Source of the DNA: an uncultured Pelagibacteraceae bacterium
GTDB lineage: Bacteria > Pseudomonadota > Alphaproteobacteria > Pelagibacterales > AG-422-B15
Assembly (NCBI GenBank): GCA_902523535.1
Contig: CABYZQ010000001.1
Location: 117,047-181,046 of the forward strand
DNA length: 64,000 nucleotides
Reading direction: 5' to 3'
This document shows, one piece after another, positions 47,465 through 56,182 of the stretch. Numbering within the stretch: position 1 is the first letter of the stretch; each line of letters begins with the position of its first letter. A program made the translations under genes and the position numbers. The notes beneath the pieces are model-generated. The model had not been told where the DNA came from. It saw only the letters and a program-made list of their open reading frames with translations, and ran no database searches.

Positions 47465-48406
47465 ATGAATAATAGTAATTTAAAAATCACTTCTTTTTAT
47501 AAATTTAAAAATATAAATAGCCCCAAAAAAGTAAAATCTGATCTTGATAAATTATTAAAAAATAAAAATATTAGAGGTACTATTTTATTGGCAAACGAAG
47601 GAATCAATGCATCAATATCTGGAGATGAAAATAGCTTAAAAATAGCCATTGAAGATATAAAATATTTAACAAATATTAGAGATTTTAATTTCAAAACTAA
47701 TGACGTTAATTTTCTTCCATTTAATAAAATGAAAGTAAGAATAAAGAAAGAAATTGTGTCATTAGGAAAAGAAGTTGTAAATGTAAAAAAGTATACTGGT
47801 GAACTAATTCATCCAAAAGATTGGAATAAACTTTTAAATAAAAAAAATATAAAATTAATTGATACAAGAAATAAATATGAATTTGATATTGGGCATTTCA
47901 AAAATGCAATTAACCCTGAAACATCGTCATTTCGAGATTTTCCTAACCAAATTAATAAGCTTGGAATAAAAAGAAGTGATCAAATTGTAATGTATTGTAC
48001 AGGCGGTATTCGATGTGAAAAAGTTTCAGCATACTTAAAGGCTGAAGGCTATCAGAATGTTTCTCAATTAGAAGGAGGTATCATAAATTTTCTTGAATTT
48101 TCAAAAAATTCTACAGCTAATAATTCTTGGAATGGAGAATGTTTCGTTTTTGATAATAGAGTTACAGTAAACAAGAAATTAAAAATGGGCAGTTATCGTC
48201 AGTGCCACGGCTGCAGACATCCTATAACTGAGAACGAAATAAAATTAAAAAGTTATGTGAAAGGCGTATCATGCAAATACTGTAATGAAAAAAGAAGAGA
48301 TGATCAGAAAAAAAGGTCTAAGATAAGGCAAGATCAAATTGATAAAGCAGAAAGACTAAAAATAGACCATCCATTTAAGAAAATTTATAGCGATTTTAAT
48401 AATTAA
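47465..48406 (+). CDS. trhO: tRNA uridine(34) hydroxylase TrhO (rhodanese family)
   Basis: 313 residues. The N-terminal half has LLANEGINASISGD, typical of YceA/TrhO proteins. The rhodanese domain has LIDTRNKYEFDIGHF and the active-site Cys in MYCTGGIRCEKVSAYL. The C-terminal cysteine-rich region (YRQCHGCRHPI, CKYCNEKR) follows the family pattern. It hydroxylates U34 in tRNA during formation of 5-methoxy- or carboxymethoxy-uridine. A lone housekeeping gene within sugar genes. Confidence 0.93.
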   Translation: MNNSNLKITSFYKFKNINSPKKVKSDLDKLLKNKNIRGTILLANEGINASISGDENSLKIAIEDIKYLTNIRDFNFKTNDVNFLPFNKMKVRIKKEIVSLGKEVVNVKKYTGELIHPKDWNKLLNKKNIKLIDTRNKYEFDIGHFKNAINPETSSFRDFPNQINKLGIKRSDQIVMYCTGGIRCEKVSAYLKAEGYQNVSQLEGGIINFLEFSKNSTANNSWNGECFVFDNRVTVNKKLKMGSYRQCHGCRHPITENEIKLKSYVKGVSCKYCNEKRRDDQKKRSKIRQDQIDKAERLKIDHPFKKIYSDFNN

Positions 48407-48428
48407 TAATTTATTAAGCAAAAAGTTT

Positions 48429-48914
48429 TTATTTTTTTATTATTTTACTTAAATATTTTAAATATTTTTCCCATTCATTTGATGATATAATAAACCCTAT
48501 ACATTTATTAGACCCACACTTGCATGGGTGATCTCTAAAGTCATCTTTATCAAAGGAATATCCATAATCATAAGAAAGCTCTTCGTTTTTCTTTATTTTT
48601 TTTATAGATTTTATCCATATCTTACCCTGTTTAATCTCTACTTCACAATTGGGACTGCATGAGTGATTAATGTATCTAGCCTTATTATACTTGGGCGACC
48701 CGTCTATGTCGTATTTATTGTCTAATTCAAAAATGTATACAGAACCGTCGACCTTTGAATCTAAATGTTCTTTAATTCTTCTAGCGGATCTTCTGTCACC
48801 TTCTTTTTTTGAAATTTTTTCACCGATATATTCAATTATTTTAGTCGATTTAACTATATTTTTAGTTGCATAGACGCCATAGTTGTGAATCTTAGATTTT
48901 TTTACCTTGTACAT
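48429..48914 (-). CDS. SET-domain protein-lysine methyltransferase-like protein
   Basis: 161 residues, essentially one SET domain. KSKIHNYGVYATKNI and IIEYIGEKIS open the fold, RYINHSCSPNCE binds S-adenosylmethionine, the catalytic tyrosine lies in ELSYDYGYSF, and HPCKCGSNKCIGFI is a post-SET zinc-type motif. Such domains transfer methyl groups to lysines. It ends 1 nt from galE on the same strand. Target protein unknown. The presence of a full post-SET motif is more reminiscent of eukaryotic enzymes. Confidence 0.9.
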   Translation of the reverse strand: MYKVKKSKIHNYGVYATKNIVKSTKIIEYIGEKISKKEGDRRSARRIKEHLDSKVDGSVYIFELDNKYDIDGSPKYNKARYINHSCSPNCEVEIKQGKIWIKSIKKIKKNEELSYDYGYSFDKDDFRDHPCKCGSNKCIGFIISSNEWEKYLKYLSKIIKK

Positions 48915-48915
48915 A

Positions 48916-49911
48916 TTATTTATTATTATACTTCCAAGTATCTTGTAACATATGTAACAGATTTTTTCTTGCTTTCCAATTCAGTTGTTTTTTAGCCTTA
49001 TTACAATTGGACCAAAACTTATCTAAATCTCCATTCCTTCTTGGGGATATTTCCTTACTTATTTTCTTCTTAAGAATTTTTTCAAATGAGTTAACAACTT
49101 CTAGAACACTATACCCCTTTTGAGAGCCTAAATTCCAAATATAAAAACCATTTCTATTAGATATATATTTAAGTGCTCTGGTATGCCCTTCTACCAAATC
49201 ATCAATGTGTATATAGTCTCTTACACAAGTCCCATCTTTAGTATCATAATCATTTCCATAGATCTCAACCTTAACTTCCTTCTCTTTAAAAGCCCTTATA
49301 AGATTTGGGATTAAATTATTATGATCACTTTTATGACTCAACTTAAGTATACCACTAGGTGATAATCCAATAGGATTAAAATACCTTAATATAGCAATAC
49401 TTGAATTTTTGTATTTTAGAGAGTAAGATTTTAGTAGTTCTTCTGTAATCTTTTTACTAATTGCATACGGACTCTCAGGATAAGTTAACATATCTTCCCG
49501 ATAAGGAGTTTTATTTTTAGATCCATACACAGTTGCAGAGGATGAAAATAATATATTATTTACTCCTGATTTAAAAATTTCAGAAAGTAAAACTATTGAT
49601 CCTTTTACATTACATTCATAATAATCTTCGAGTTTAATCAAACTTTCTGAAATTGATTTCATCCCAGCCAAGTGTATTAGAGTTGTAACTTTATTTTGGT
49701 TTAATATTTTCTTTACTAAAGTTCTATTTCTTATATCTCCCTTATAAAATTTGATAGACACATTAAAAAACTTTTCAATATTTTTAATATTTCCTAGTAC
49801 CCCAGTAGATAAGTTATCTAGAATAATAATTTTACTATTTTTGTTTTCTTTAAGAATTTGATAAGCTATATGTGATCCAATATAGCCACAGCCTCCAGTA
49901 ATTAAATACAT
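48916..49911 (-). CDS. galE: UDP-glucose 4-epimerase
   Basis: 331 residues. NAD-binding TGGCGYIGSHIAYQIL at the N-terminus, catalytic SSSATVYG and YAISK (Tyr-x3-Lys), RYFNPIGLSPSG and GTCVRDYIHIDDLVEGH are GalE hallmarks. It interconverts UDP-glucose and UDP-galactose, or the N-acetyl forms, for surface polysaccharide. It follows the ligase gene by 3 nt and precedes the SET gene by 1 nt. Confidence 0.94.
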   Translation of the reverse strand: MYLITGGCGYIGSHIAYQILKENKNSKIIILDNLSTGVLGNIKNIEKFFNVSIKFYKGDIRNRTLVKKILNQNKVTTLIHLAGMKSISESLIKLEDYYECNVKGSIVLLSEIFKSGVNNILFSSSATVYGSKNKTPYREDMLTYPESPYAISKKITEELLKSYSLKYKNSSIAILRYFNPIGLSPSGILKLSHKSDHNNLIPNLIRAFKEKEVKVEIYGNDYDTKDGTCVRDYIHIDDLVEGHTRALKYISNRNGFYIWNLGSQKGYSVLEVVNSFEKILKKKISKEISPRRNGDLDKFWSNCNKAKKQLNWKARKNLLHMLQDTWKYNNK

Positions 49912-49914
49912 AAA

Positions 49915-51183
49915 TTAAATTTCATTCTTTGCTTTATTTGAATAGTGAAAATATAAAAAAAATCCTAAAGGTAAATAATAAATAATATTAATCCAATTAT
50001 TAAAGAAATTCATCGTTGGCAATAAAGGCCATAATGTGCAAATCATTGATATATATATGCATATTTGTATATTTAACAATATTTTCTCCCTTCGAAAATA
50101 AAAATAAAATAAAAACTTCACAAGAGCGCCACAAAGTAAAAGAAAGAAAGAAATCATATAAATAAAACCAATAATTCCAGTCTCAGCAAGTAGTTGAACA
50201 TAATTATGGTGAGGATGAGTGGAACAAGAATGAATATTATAATTAAAATTTACGTCGTTACATAACTTTCTGAACATGTTAGGTCCTTGACCATGCAATG
50301 GATTATCAAGAAACATTTTAATTGCGGACCTTATGTGGCTATCGTGAATAGGTGAAAAAAGATTAATCTGGCTATTTTCACTATTAATTCCTAATTGCTC
50401 GATCGTAAAATCTACATTCCGTTCTTTTATAGGTGAACTTGTAAATGAGATCAAAAATATTAATGCAAGTGAAATAAAGAAAGTTATTATTCTTATTATT
50501 CTATAGTCAGGTACAAGTACTATTATAGCAATTGTACTTATAGCTATAAGGCCAAGTGCTGTTCGTTCACCAGTTATAAACACTAAAAAATCCGTTAATA
50601 TAAATAATAAACCCAGCAATAAATAATTGCGAATATTTTTTTTAATACAGAAAATAAATAGCCCTACTAGTAAAGGAAATAATCTAGCTAAATAACCTCC
50701 AAGAATAAGTTTGTCATTAAAAGGTAAAGAAAGCCTTACAGAATCAATTTGAATTCCAATAATTGTGCTGTCAAAAAAATACTGATAATACCCATCCATT
50801 ATTGCAAATAGATAAGCAAATAAAAGTGAATAAAAAAAATATTTTATAAGATCTCTCTGATTATCAATTAAGTACCAAATTGCAAATCCAAATATAAAAA
50901 ATCTAAAATAAAATAAGGAACTTTTTAGTGAAAAAGTGATATTATTTGAAATAAAAGAGACGAATAATAAAAAAATAAAAAAAGAGAGAAATATTTTAAA
51001 GTAATTATTGTTATAATATCTATCTAAATTTTCACTTATTATTGCAATAAGAAAAAAAAGGCAAATAATACTCAAAAGTAAATCTGGGAGAAATGGTCCA
51101 GTTAGTAATGCAAATGGTATTAGACAGAATAAAATACTAGAAACTCTATTCAAATTAATTATATTTATAAAATCTTTAAGCAT
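49915..51183 (-). CDS. O-antigen ligase/polymerase family membrane protein
   Basis: 422 residues with about 10-12 membrane segments. The large periplasmic loop lies at about residues 240-330. ITGERTALGLIAIS carries the conserved Arg region, and STHPHHNYVQLLAETGIIGF carries the His motif of the Wzy_C domain. WaaL enzymes attach finished O-antigen to lipid A core; Wzy polymerases share the fold. It begins close to the divergent WecA-like gene. Confidence 0.86.
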   Translation of the reverse strand: MLKDFINIINLNRVSSILFCLIPFALLTGPFLPDLLLSIICLFFLIAIISENLDRYYNNNYFKIFLSFFIFLLFVSFISNNITFSLKSSLFYFRFFIFGFAIWYLIDNQRDLIKYFFYSLLFAYLFAIMDGYYQYFFDSTIIGIQIDSVRLSLPFNDKLILGGYLARLFPLLVGLFIFCIKKNIRNYLLLGLLFILTDFLVFITGERTALGLIAISTIAIIVLVPDYRIIRIITFFISLALIFLISFTSSPIKERNVDFTIEQLGINSENSQINLFSPIHDSHIRSAIKMFLDNPLHGQGPNMFRKLCNDVNFNYNIHSCSTHPHHNYVQLLAETGIIGFIYMISFFLLLCGALVKFLFYFYFRREKILLNIQICIYISMICTLWPLLPTMNFFNNWINIIYYLPLGFFLYFHYSNKAKNEI

Positions 51184-51210
51184 GAATATTTACTATTTAA
51201 ATTTTAGTCA

Positions 51211-52248
51211 ATGATTTACTTTTATTGCATTTTTTCTTCTCTAACAATTATATTATTATTGATGCATTTGAGACGTAATGACATCTTTGTAGAAAATCTG
51301 ACAGATATATCAAGAAAAATTCACACTACAAAGATAAGTCGAATTGGTGGGACTTCTTTATTATCTATAGCAATAATATTTTTTTATACTAACAATATCT
51401 TCATCCATTCAATCGTTATATTTGCATCACTTTTTTTCGTGGTTGGATTGTTTTCGGATTTAGGTCAAAAAGATAGGCTAACAATAAGAACATTATTAAT
51501 CTCTTTTTTAATAATTATTTTTATTTTTATTTATGATGTGAGATTGATTAATTTTGATCAAGAAATATTAGATAAAATCTTGCTATCTAATATTTATATA
51601 AACTATATTTTTGTTTTTTTTTGCTATTTATTTCTTACTAATGGTTTCAACTTTATCGATGGTAATGACGGCTTAGTATTAGGCATAAGTTTGATAATTT
51701 TAATAAATTTCATATTCTATACTGAAGGAAATGATCATGATTTACAAAAATTAATGTTATGTCTAATATTTGCAATAATTCCACTATTTTTATTTAATTT
51801 TGTTTCTGGAAAAATTATTAATGGAGATGCAGGATCTTATTTTCTTGGATTCATCATTGGATCTATTGCAATTTATATTGCAAATAGTAATTTAATTTAT
51901 GCAACTCTCATTGCATGTATTGTATCTTATCCTATTAATGAGCTCGTAGTATCAGTCTTAAGAAGGATCATAATCTTGAGAAAAAATCCACTTTTAGCTG
52001 ATAGGTATCATCTTCATTCAATATTATACAGCTTCCTCGAAAAAAAGATTGGTAATATAAAATTTCAAAAATTAAATATTAATATTAACGCTTTAACTTC
52101 AATAATAATATTAACTTATTTTTCACTTTGCTGTTTAGCTATTTATAGCATTGGGGAGTTCATTGGGTATTTAACTTCATTTATTACCCTTTTATTCTTA
52201 CACTCTTTTTTTAATTATATTCTTTATGTAAATGTGTATAGAAAATAA
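51211..52248 (+). CDS. Undecaprenyl-phosphate sugar-1-phosphate transferase (WecA/MraY family)
   Basis: 345 residues with about ten membrane segments. Active-site elements are FSDLGQKDRLTIR, TNGFNFIDGNDGLV, INGDAGSYFLGFIIGS and the ADRYHLHSIL loop. It transfers a sugar-1-phosphate from a nucleotide sugar to undecaprenyl phosphate, initiating polysaccharide units. It is divergent from the O-antigen ligase gene and ends 4 nt before tRNA-fMet on the other strand. Confidence 0.9.
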   Translation: MIYFYCIFSSLTIILLLMHLRRNDIFVENLTDISRKIHTTKISRIGGTSLLSIAIIFFYTNNIFIHSIVIFASLFFVVGLFSDLGQKDRLTIRTLLISFLIIIFIFIYDVRLINFDQEILDKILLSNIYINYIFVFFCYLFLTNGFNFIDGNDGLVLGISLIILINFIFYTEGNDHDLQKLMLCLIFAIIPLFLFNFVSGKIINGDAGSYFLGFIIGSIAIYIANSNLIYATLIACIVSYPINELVVSVLRRIIILRKNPLLADRYHLHSILYSFLEKKIGNIKFQKLNININALTSIIILTYFSLCCLAIYSIGEFIGYLTSFITLLFLHSFFNYILYVNVYRK

Positions 52249-52252
52249 ATCT

Positions 52253-52329
<77 letters not shown>

Positions 52330-52409
52330 AAAAATATTTACGTTTTTAAATTACTAATTTTTGCTAGAAATACATTTATATTTCTTTTGTGTCAAATAGT
52401 TGTTTAATT

Positions 52410-52808
52410 TTAGCGGAAAGTAATAAGTTTCAAGTATATATATGATAGTAAAAAATTTAATACTGCCATAAATACACTTACATAAATTACATTCAAACCA
52501 AAATTTACAATAAAAATCGTTACCACGATTAAGTTGTTAATATAAACTATTAATTCTTTTAATATGTAAGTAAATGATTCATAGACAGTAATTGTATTTT
52601 TTTTTTTAAAAGTAAAATACTTATGTGTAAAAAAAGAGAAAATAATACATAGTACAGTCGCAATCGTTAAAATTACGTAAACACTAATTGAAAGTAAATA
52701 ATATAATATTGGGAAAAGAGAAATTGCAAAAACAAAATTAACAGCACCTACTAATAAATATCTGACCTTCTCATATGAATAAAAGTTAATTATTTTTCGG
52801 AGTATCAT
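52410..52808 (-). CDS. GtrA family membrane protein
   Basis: 132 residues with four membrane segments and the opening KVRYLLVGAVNFVFAISLFPILYYLL, typical of GtrA. HKYFTFK in the second loop is also a family mark. GtrA proteins are thought to flip undecaprenyl-phosphate-linked sugars across the membrane. A GtrB-like transferase lies at 59047. It ends a minus-strand run after an FkbM methyltransferase. Confidence 0.87.
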   Translation of the reverse strand: MILRKIINFYSYEKVRYLLVGAVNFVFAISLFPILYYLLSISVYVILTIATVLCIIFSFFTHKYFTFKKKNTITVYESFTYILKELIVYINNLIVVTIFIVNFGLNVIYVSVFMAVLNFLLSYIYLKLITFR

Positions 52809-52816
52809 TAGTGACT

Positions 52817-53791
52817 TTATTTATTATTATGAGAGAATTCTAGTAATGGAAGATCAACGCCAAACTGCTCTATTTCTCTCACTTCATAATTGTATTTTTT
52901 TAATGTAGAGATAACTAAGTTACTGCTTAAAATATTGTTTACATAATGTGGTTCAACAATTATCTTTGGTCTATACTTATTGAAGAACTGTTCATCATCA
53001 AAAATTTCTAGCTCACCTCCTTCAATGTCACATTTAATAAAATCAACTCTACCTAAATTATATTTACCAGCTAAGCCGGAGAGTGTTATTGAAGGAACTT
53101 TTTTTTCAATCCCTCTACTTCTATATTGCAATACATCAGAAGATGAAGATCCCATATTTCCCTCACTTGCGTATAATAATCCATGATCATTTTTATATAT
53201 AGCGCCTTCAAATAAATGAATATTTAATTGAGTAATTTTATTATAAAGATTAAAATTTTTTTTAATTGCTTGAATGTTATAATTATCTGCTTCAACTGCA
53301 ACCACATTACCGTTCTGACCAACTGCACTTTTAAAAAGGATTGATGTCAAGCCTGAATAAGCTCCCAAATCAATTACATTATCAGAGTCTTTTAACTGAG
53401 CAAATTCTAGATACTGCTCCGCAGTTATTAGAGGTTCAGAAGCTGATGGAAAGAAAACTGGATGCAACTCATATCCATTTAATTCATGATATGCTGGTTT
53501 AGAAAAATCAATTACATCATAAAACCCATTCTTGTAATTTTTAACAGAAGAAAAATAATAATCGAATGAAATTATATAATCATAAACATATATAGAATGT
53601 TTATGATTTAATTTTATACACCTATATGTTTTCTTGCATATAATTCTAATAGAATCACTATTGAATAGACATTTAAGTTGATGTTGATATGCGATAAACT
53701 TTAGATATATCCTCAGAAAAAAATGACCAAAAAGAATATAAAAAATTTTAATTCTTAATAATTTTTTTACAAAAATTTTAAGATTATTCAT
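52817..53791 (-). CDS. FkbM family methyltransferase
   Basis: 324 residues. The methyltransferase domain occupies about residues 125-320 with VIDLGAYSGLTSILF (AdoMet binding), VVAVEADNYNIQAIKKNF, and VDFIKCDIEGGELEIFDD followed by IIVEPHY, the FkbM pattern. The N-terminal ~110 residues show no recognisable domain. It probably O-methylates a sugar of the surface polymer. A second FkbM protein is encoded at 55051 with a different N-terminal half. Confidence 0.87.
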   Translation of the reverse strand: MNNLKIFVKKLLRIKIFYILFGHFFLRIYLKFIAYQHQLKCLFNSDSIRIICKKTYRCIKLNHKHSIYVYDYIISFDYYFSSVKNYKNGFYDVIDFSKPAYHELNGYELHPVFFPSASEPLITAEQYLEFAQLKDSDNVIDLGAYSGLTSILFKSAVGQNGNVVAVEADNYNIQAIKKNFNLYNKITQLNIHLFEGAIYKNDHGLLYASEGNMGSSSSDVLQYRSRGIEKKVPSITLSGLAGKYNLGRVDFIKCDIEGGELEIFDDEQFFNKYRPKIIVEPHYVNNILSSNLVISTLKKYNYEVREIEQFGVDLPLLEFSHNNK

Positions 53792-53819
53792 ACATTTATT
53801 TATTTCTTTGTTTCTCTAA

Positions 53820-55040
53820 TCAATTTACGTGCTCTTTTATGAACAAATCTATAGATGAGTGAATATGATTAATCATTTGTTTAGTCAACCCATGGTGACA
53901 AGCAATTAAAATACCATTTTTCATAACTTTATTAGACTCAGGGTAGCCTCGTTTATCTTTTTTCATTTTAATATTTTTAAAGCCTGGTTGTTTCATTATA
54001 TTTCCTGTAAAAACAACACGAGTTTGAATATTTCTCTTTTCTAAAAAAATTTGCATTTGTGTTCTGTTGAATGGAGCTGACTCCTTAATTGTAATAGGAT
54101 ATGCCAACCATCCTGACGTAGATCCAGGAAGCTGTTTGGGCAAAATGAAGTATTTTCTGTATTTTTTAAGAAACTTGGTATGAAACTTAAAATTTTGCTC
54201 ACGTCTTTTCAAATTTGTTTTTAATTTCTTTAGTTGTACCAAGCCAAACGCAGCGCCAATTTCTGATGGCTCTAAATTGTGCCCAATCTCTTCAAATACA
54301 AATTTTTTATCATATTGAATTCCTTCTAATTTAATATTAAACCTGTTTTCAATTGCCTCTGAGTTTTCATCATACAATGAAGAACTCCTGCCCCAAGACC
54401 TTAATAATTTTGCCTTGGTGTATTGTTTTTTGTCATTAAAACAAACCATGCCTCCATTGCCTGCACAATTAATGATATGAGAACCATAAAAACTAGTTAT
54501 GCTGATATCTGCAAGATGACCTGTCGACTTTCCTTTGTAAGTAGCTCCAAGTGTATCTGCGGAATCCTCTAAGATAATAATATTATTTTTTTTTAATATA
54601 GGATAAATTTTACTCCAGTTAACTATATTTCCCATTAAATGGGGAGCAACTAATGCTTTTGTTTTTTTTGTGATTAATTTTTTAACCTTTGTTTCGTCAA
54701 GGCAGTATGTGCCCTCTTTTACATCAACGAACACTGGAACCAAATTGTTTCTAACAATGTAACCTACAGTTGTTGAAAAAGTTAATGCTGGTGTTATTAT
54801 TTCACTCCCAGCCGGAAGTTCGAGTGCCTCCATTGCTAACATTAATGCTGAAGAGCCAGAATTAACCATTAAGCCATATTTTTTATCAAATAATTTTGCT
54901 ACTTTTTTTTCAAATGAATAAACGTTTTTTCCCATTTGTGTCGAAGTTTCTAGAACTCTAGTAACTGCTTTGATTTCATCACTACCATGTACAGTAGAAC
55001 CATAGGGAACTCTTAAATATTTATTTGCAGTCACTCTCAT
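53820..55040 (-). CDS. Lysine-less DegT-family sugar 3-dehydrase (ColD/RfbH-like)
   Basis: 406 residues of fold-type I PLP-family protein. NSGSSALMLAMEAL and LTFSTTVGYIV bind the cofactor phosphate, and EDSADTLGATYKGKSTG carries the Asp to the pyridine nitrogen. At the Schiff-base position the sequence reads SFYGSHIIN, so His188 replaces the usual Lys, as in ColD and RfbH, which remove the C3 hydroxyl rather than transaminate. The RfbH iron-sulphur cysteine cluster is not seen in the SWGRSSSLYDENSEA region, so a ColD-like glutamate-using mechanism is more likely. FTGNIMKQPG and ACHHG near the C-terminus also match ColD. Confidence 0.83.
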   Translation of the reverse strand: MRVTANKYLRVPYGSTVHGSDEIKAVTRVLETSTQMGKNVYSFEKKVAKLFDKKYGLMVNSGSSALMLAMEALELPAGSEIITPALTFSTTVGYIVRNNLVPVFVDVKEGTYCLDETKVKKLITKKTKALVAPHLMGNIVNWSKIYPILKKNNIIILEDSADTLGATYKGKSTGHLADISITSFYGSHIINCAGNGGMVCFNDKKQYTKAKLLRSWGRSSSLYDENSEAIENRFNIKLEGIQYDKKFVFEEIGHNLEPSEIGAAFGLVQLKKLKTNLKRREQNFKFHTKFLKKYRKYFILPKQLPGSTSGWLAYPITIKESAPFNRTQMQIFLEKRNIQTRVVFTGNIMKQPGFKNIKMKKDKRGYPESNKVMKNGILIACHHGLTKQMINHIHSSIDLFIKEHVN

Positions 55041-55050
55041 AATTTCCTAC

Positions 55051-56148
55051 TTATATACATAACTTTCTATTTATGCAATAAAGTACGATGCCAAAAGTGT
55101 TATGCTCATGAACTCTTAAGTAGAACTTATAACCTAAATTCCAAGAGTTAATTAAAGCAGGAATTTTGATCAAATGATCAGCAATATGATATATAGATAT
55201 ACATAAATTTGGTTTAAGGGAGTTAATTATTTCTTTTGACCCTTTTAGAGCCTCAATTTCGGCGCCTTCAACATCATATTTTATTAGATTAATTTCTTTT
55301 GTAGATAGGGTTTCATCAAGTCTCACACATTGTATTAGACTGTCGCCTTTTTTTGATAAAGAACTAGCCATTGAATTATTACTATTAAATCTAAATTGTG
55401 AATTTGAAGACCATACACCCAGAGGAAAATTAATTGAATTATAATTTTGAGTAACTTGAACTAATTTTTTATAATTAGAAATGTCTGGCTCGAAAGCATA
55501 AATGTTTCGTAAACTAAATTTATATTTAATAAATTTTTTTATTGCCTCACCTTTACACGCACCACAATCAACAATATTTAATGGATTTTTAAATTTAGGC
55601 AAATTATCTGGCGAATATTCGTCATGTAAGCTCGGATCAGGATAGTCTTCAATAATCCCACTCGATCTATATTTCACAATATCATCTAATAAATTTTGAC
55701 TTATTTTGTCACTCATGAGTTCTTTTGTTTTTGCTACTTTCTTCTTTAAAGAAGTTTCATTATATTTATTATCTAGCCAGTATAGGTTATCTAATGAAAT
55801 ATCTTTATAAATCTTAATTAGGTTTATAAGAGATAATATATTTTTAAAGCCTAATGATTTGAGTTGAATGACAATTTTTTTCATATCTACGTAATGATTA
55901 TGTAATGCAATTAGGCAAGTTATTTCTCTATCGTAGGACTTTTTTAAGTATTGTAAGTTATAAATAGGTATACCCTTGTATTTATTTCCATATTTTTTTT
56001 GATCAATTATAAATAAGATTTTGATTTTCTTGTTTAATAATTGATCAATTATTTGTTTTGAAGAGGAGCCAAAACCATAGACCAGAATACCATTTTTATT
56101 TAAATCTAATTTAGTTTTTTTTTGATTATACTTTGCCATTATATTCAA
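55051..56148 (-). CDS. FkbM methyltransferase with N-terminal nucleotide-binding-like domain
   Basis: 365 residues in two parts. Residues about 18-115 (GILVYGFGSSSKQIIDQLL, IDQKKYGNKYKGIPIYNL) look like the Rossmann-like domain found at the start of PglD-type and related sugar enzymes. The FkbM domain follows (about 190-350) with NIVDCGACKGEAIKKFI, YAFEPDISNYKKL and INLIKYDVEGAEIEALKGS. It lies 10 nt upstream of the ColD-like gene and is probably co-transcribed. Likely sugar O-methyltransferase; the role of the first domain is unknown. Confidence 0.82.
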   Translation of the reverse strand: MNIMAKYNQKKTKLDLNKNGILVYGFGSSSKQIIDQLLNKKIKILFIIDQKKYGNKYKGIPIYNLQYLKKSYDREITCLIALHNHYVDMKKIVIQLKSLGFKNILSLINLIKIYKDISLDNLYWLDNKYNETSLKKKVAKTKELMSDKISQNLLDDIVKYRSSGIIEDYPDPSLHDEYSPDNLPKFKNPLNIVDCGACKGEAIKKFIKYKFSLRNIYAFEPDISNYKKLVQVTQNYNSINFPLGVWSSNSQFRFNSNNSMASSLSKKGDSLIQCVRLDETLSTKEINLIKYDVEGAEIEALKGSKEIINSLKPNLCISIYHIADHLIKIPALINSWNLGYKFYLRVHEHNTFGIVLYCINRKLCI

Positions 56149-56182
56149 TTTTATTTTAAATTCATTTAGTATATACTTAATT

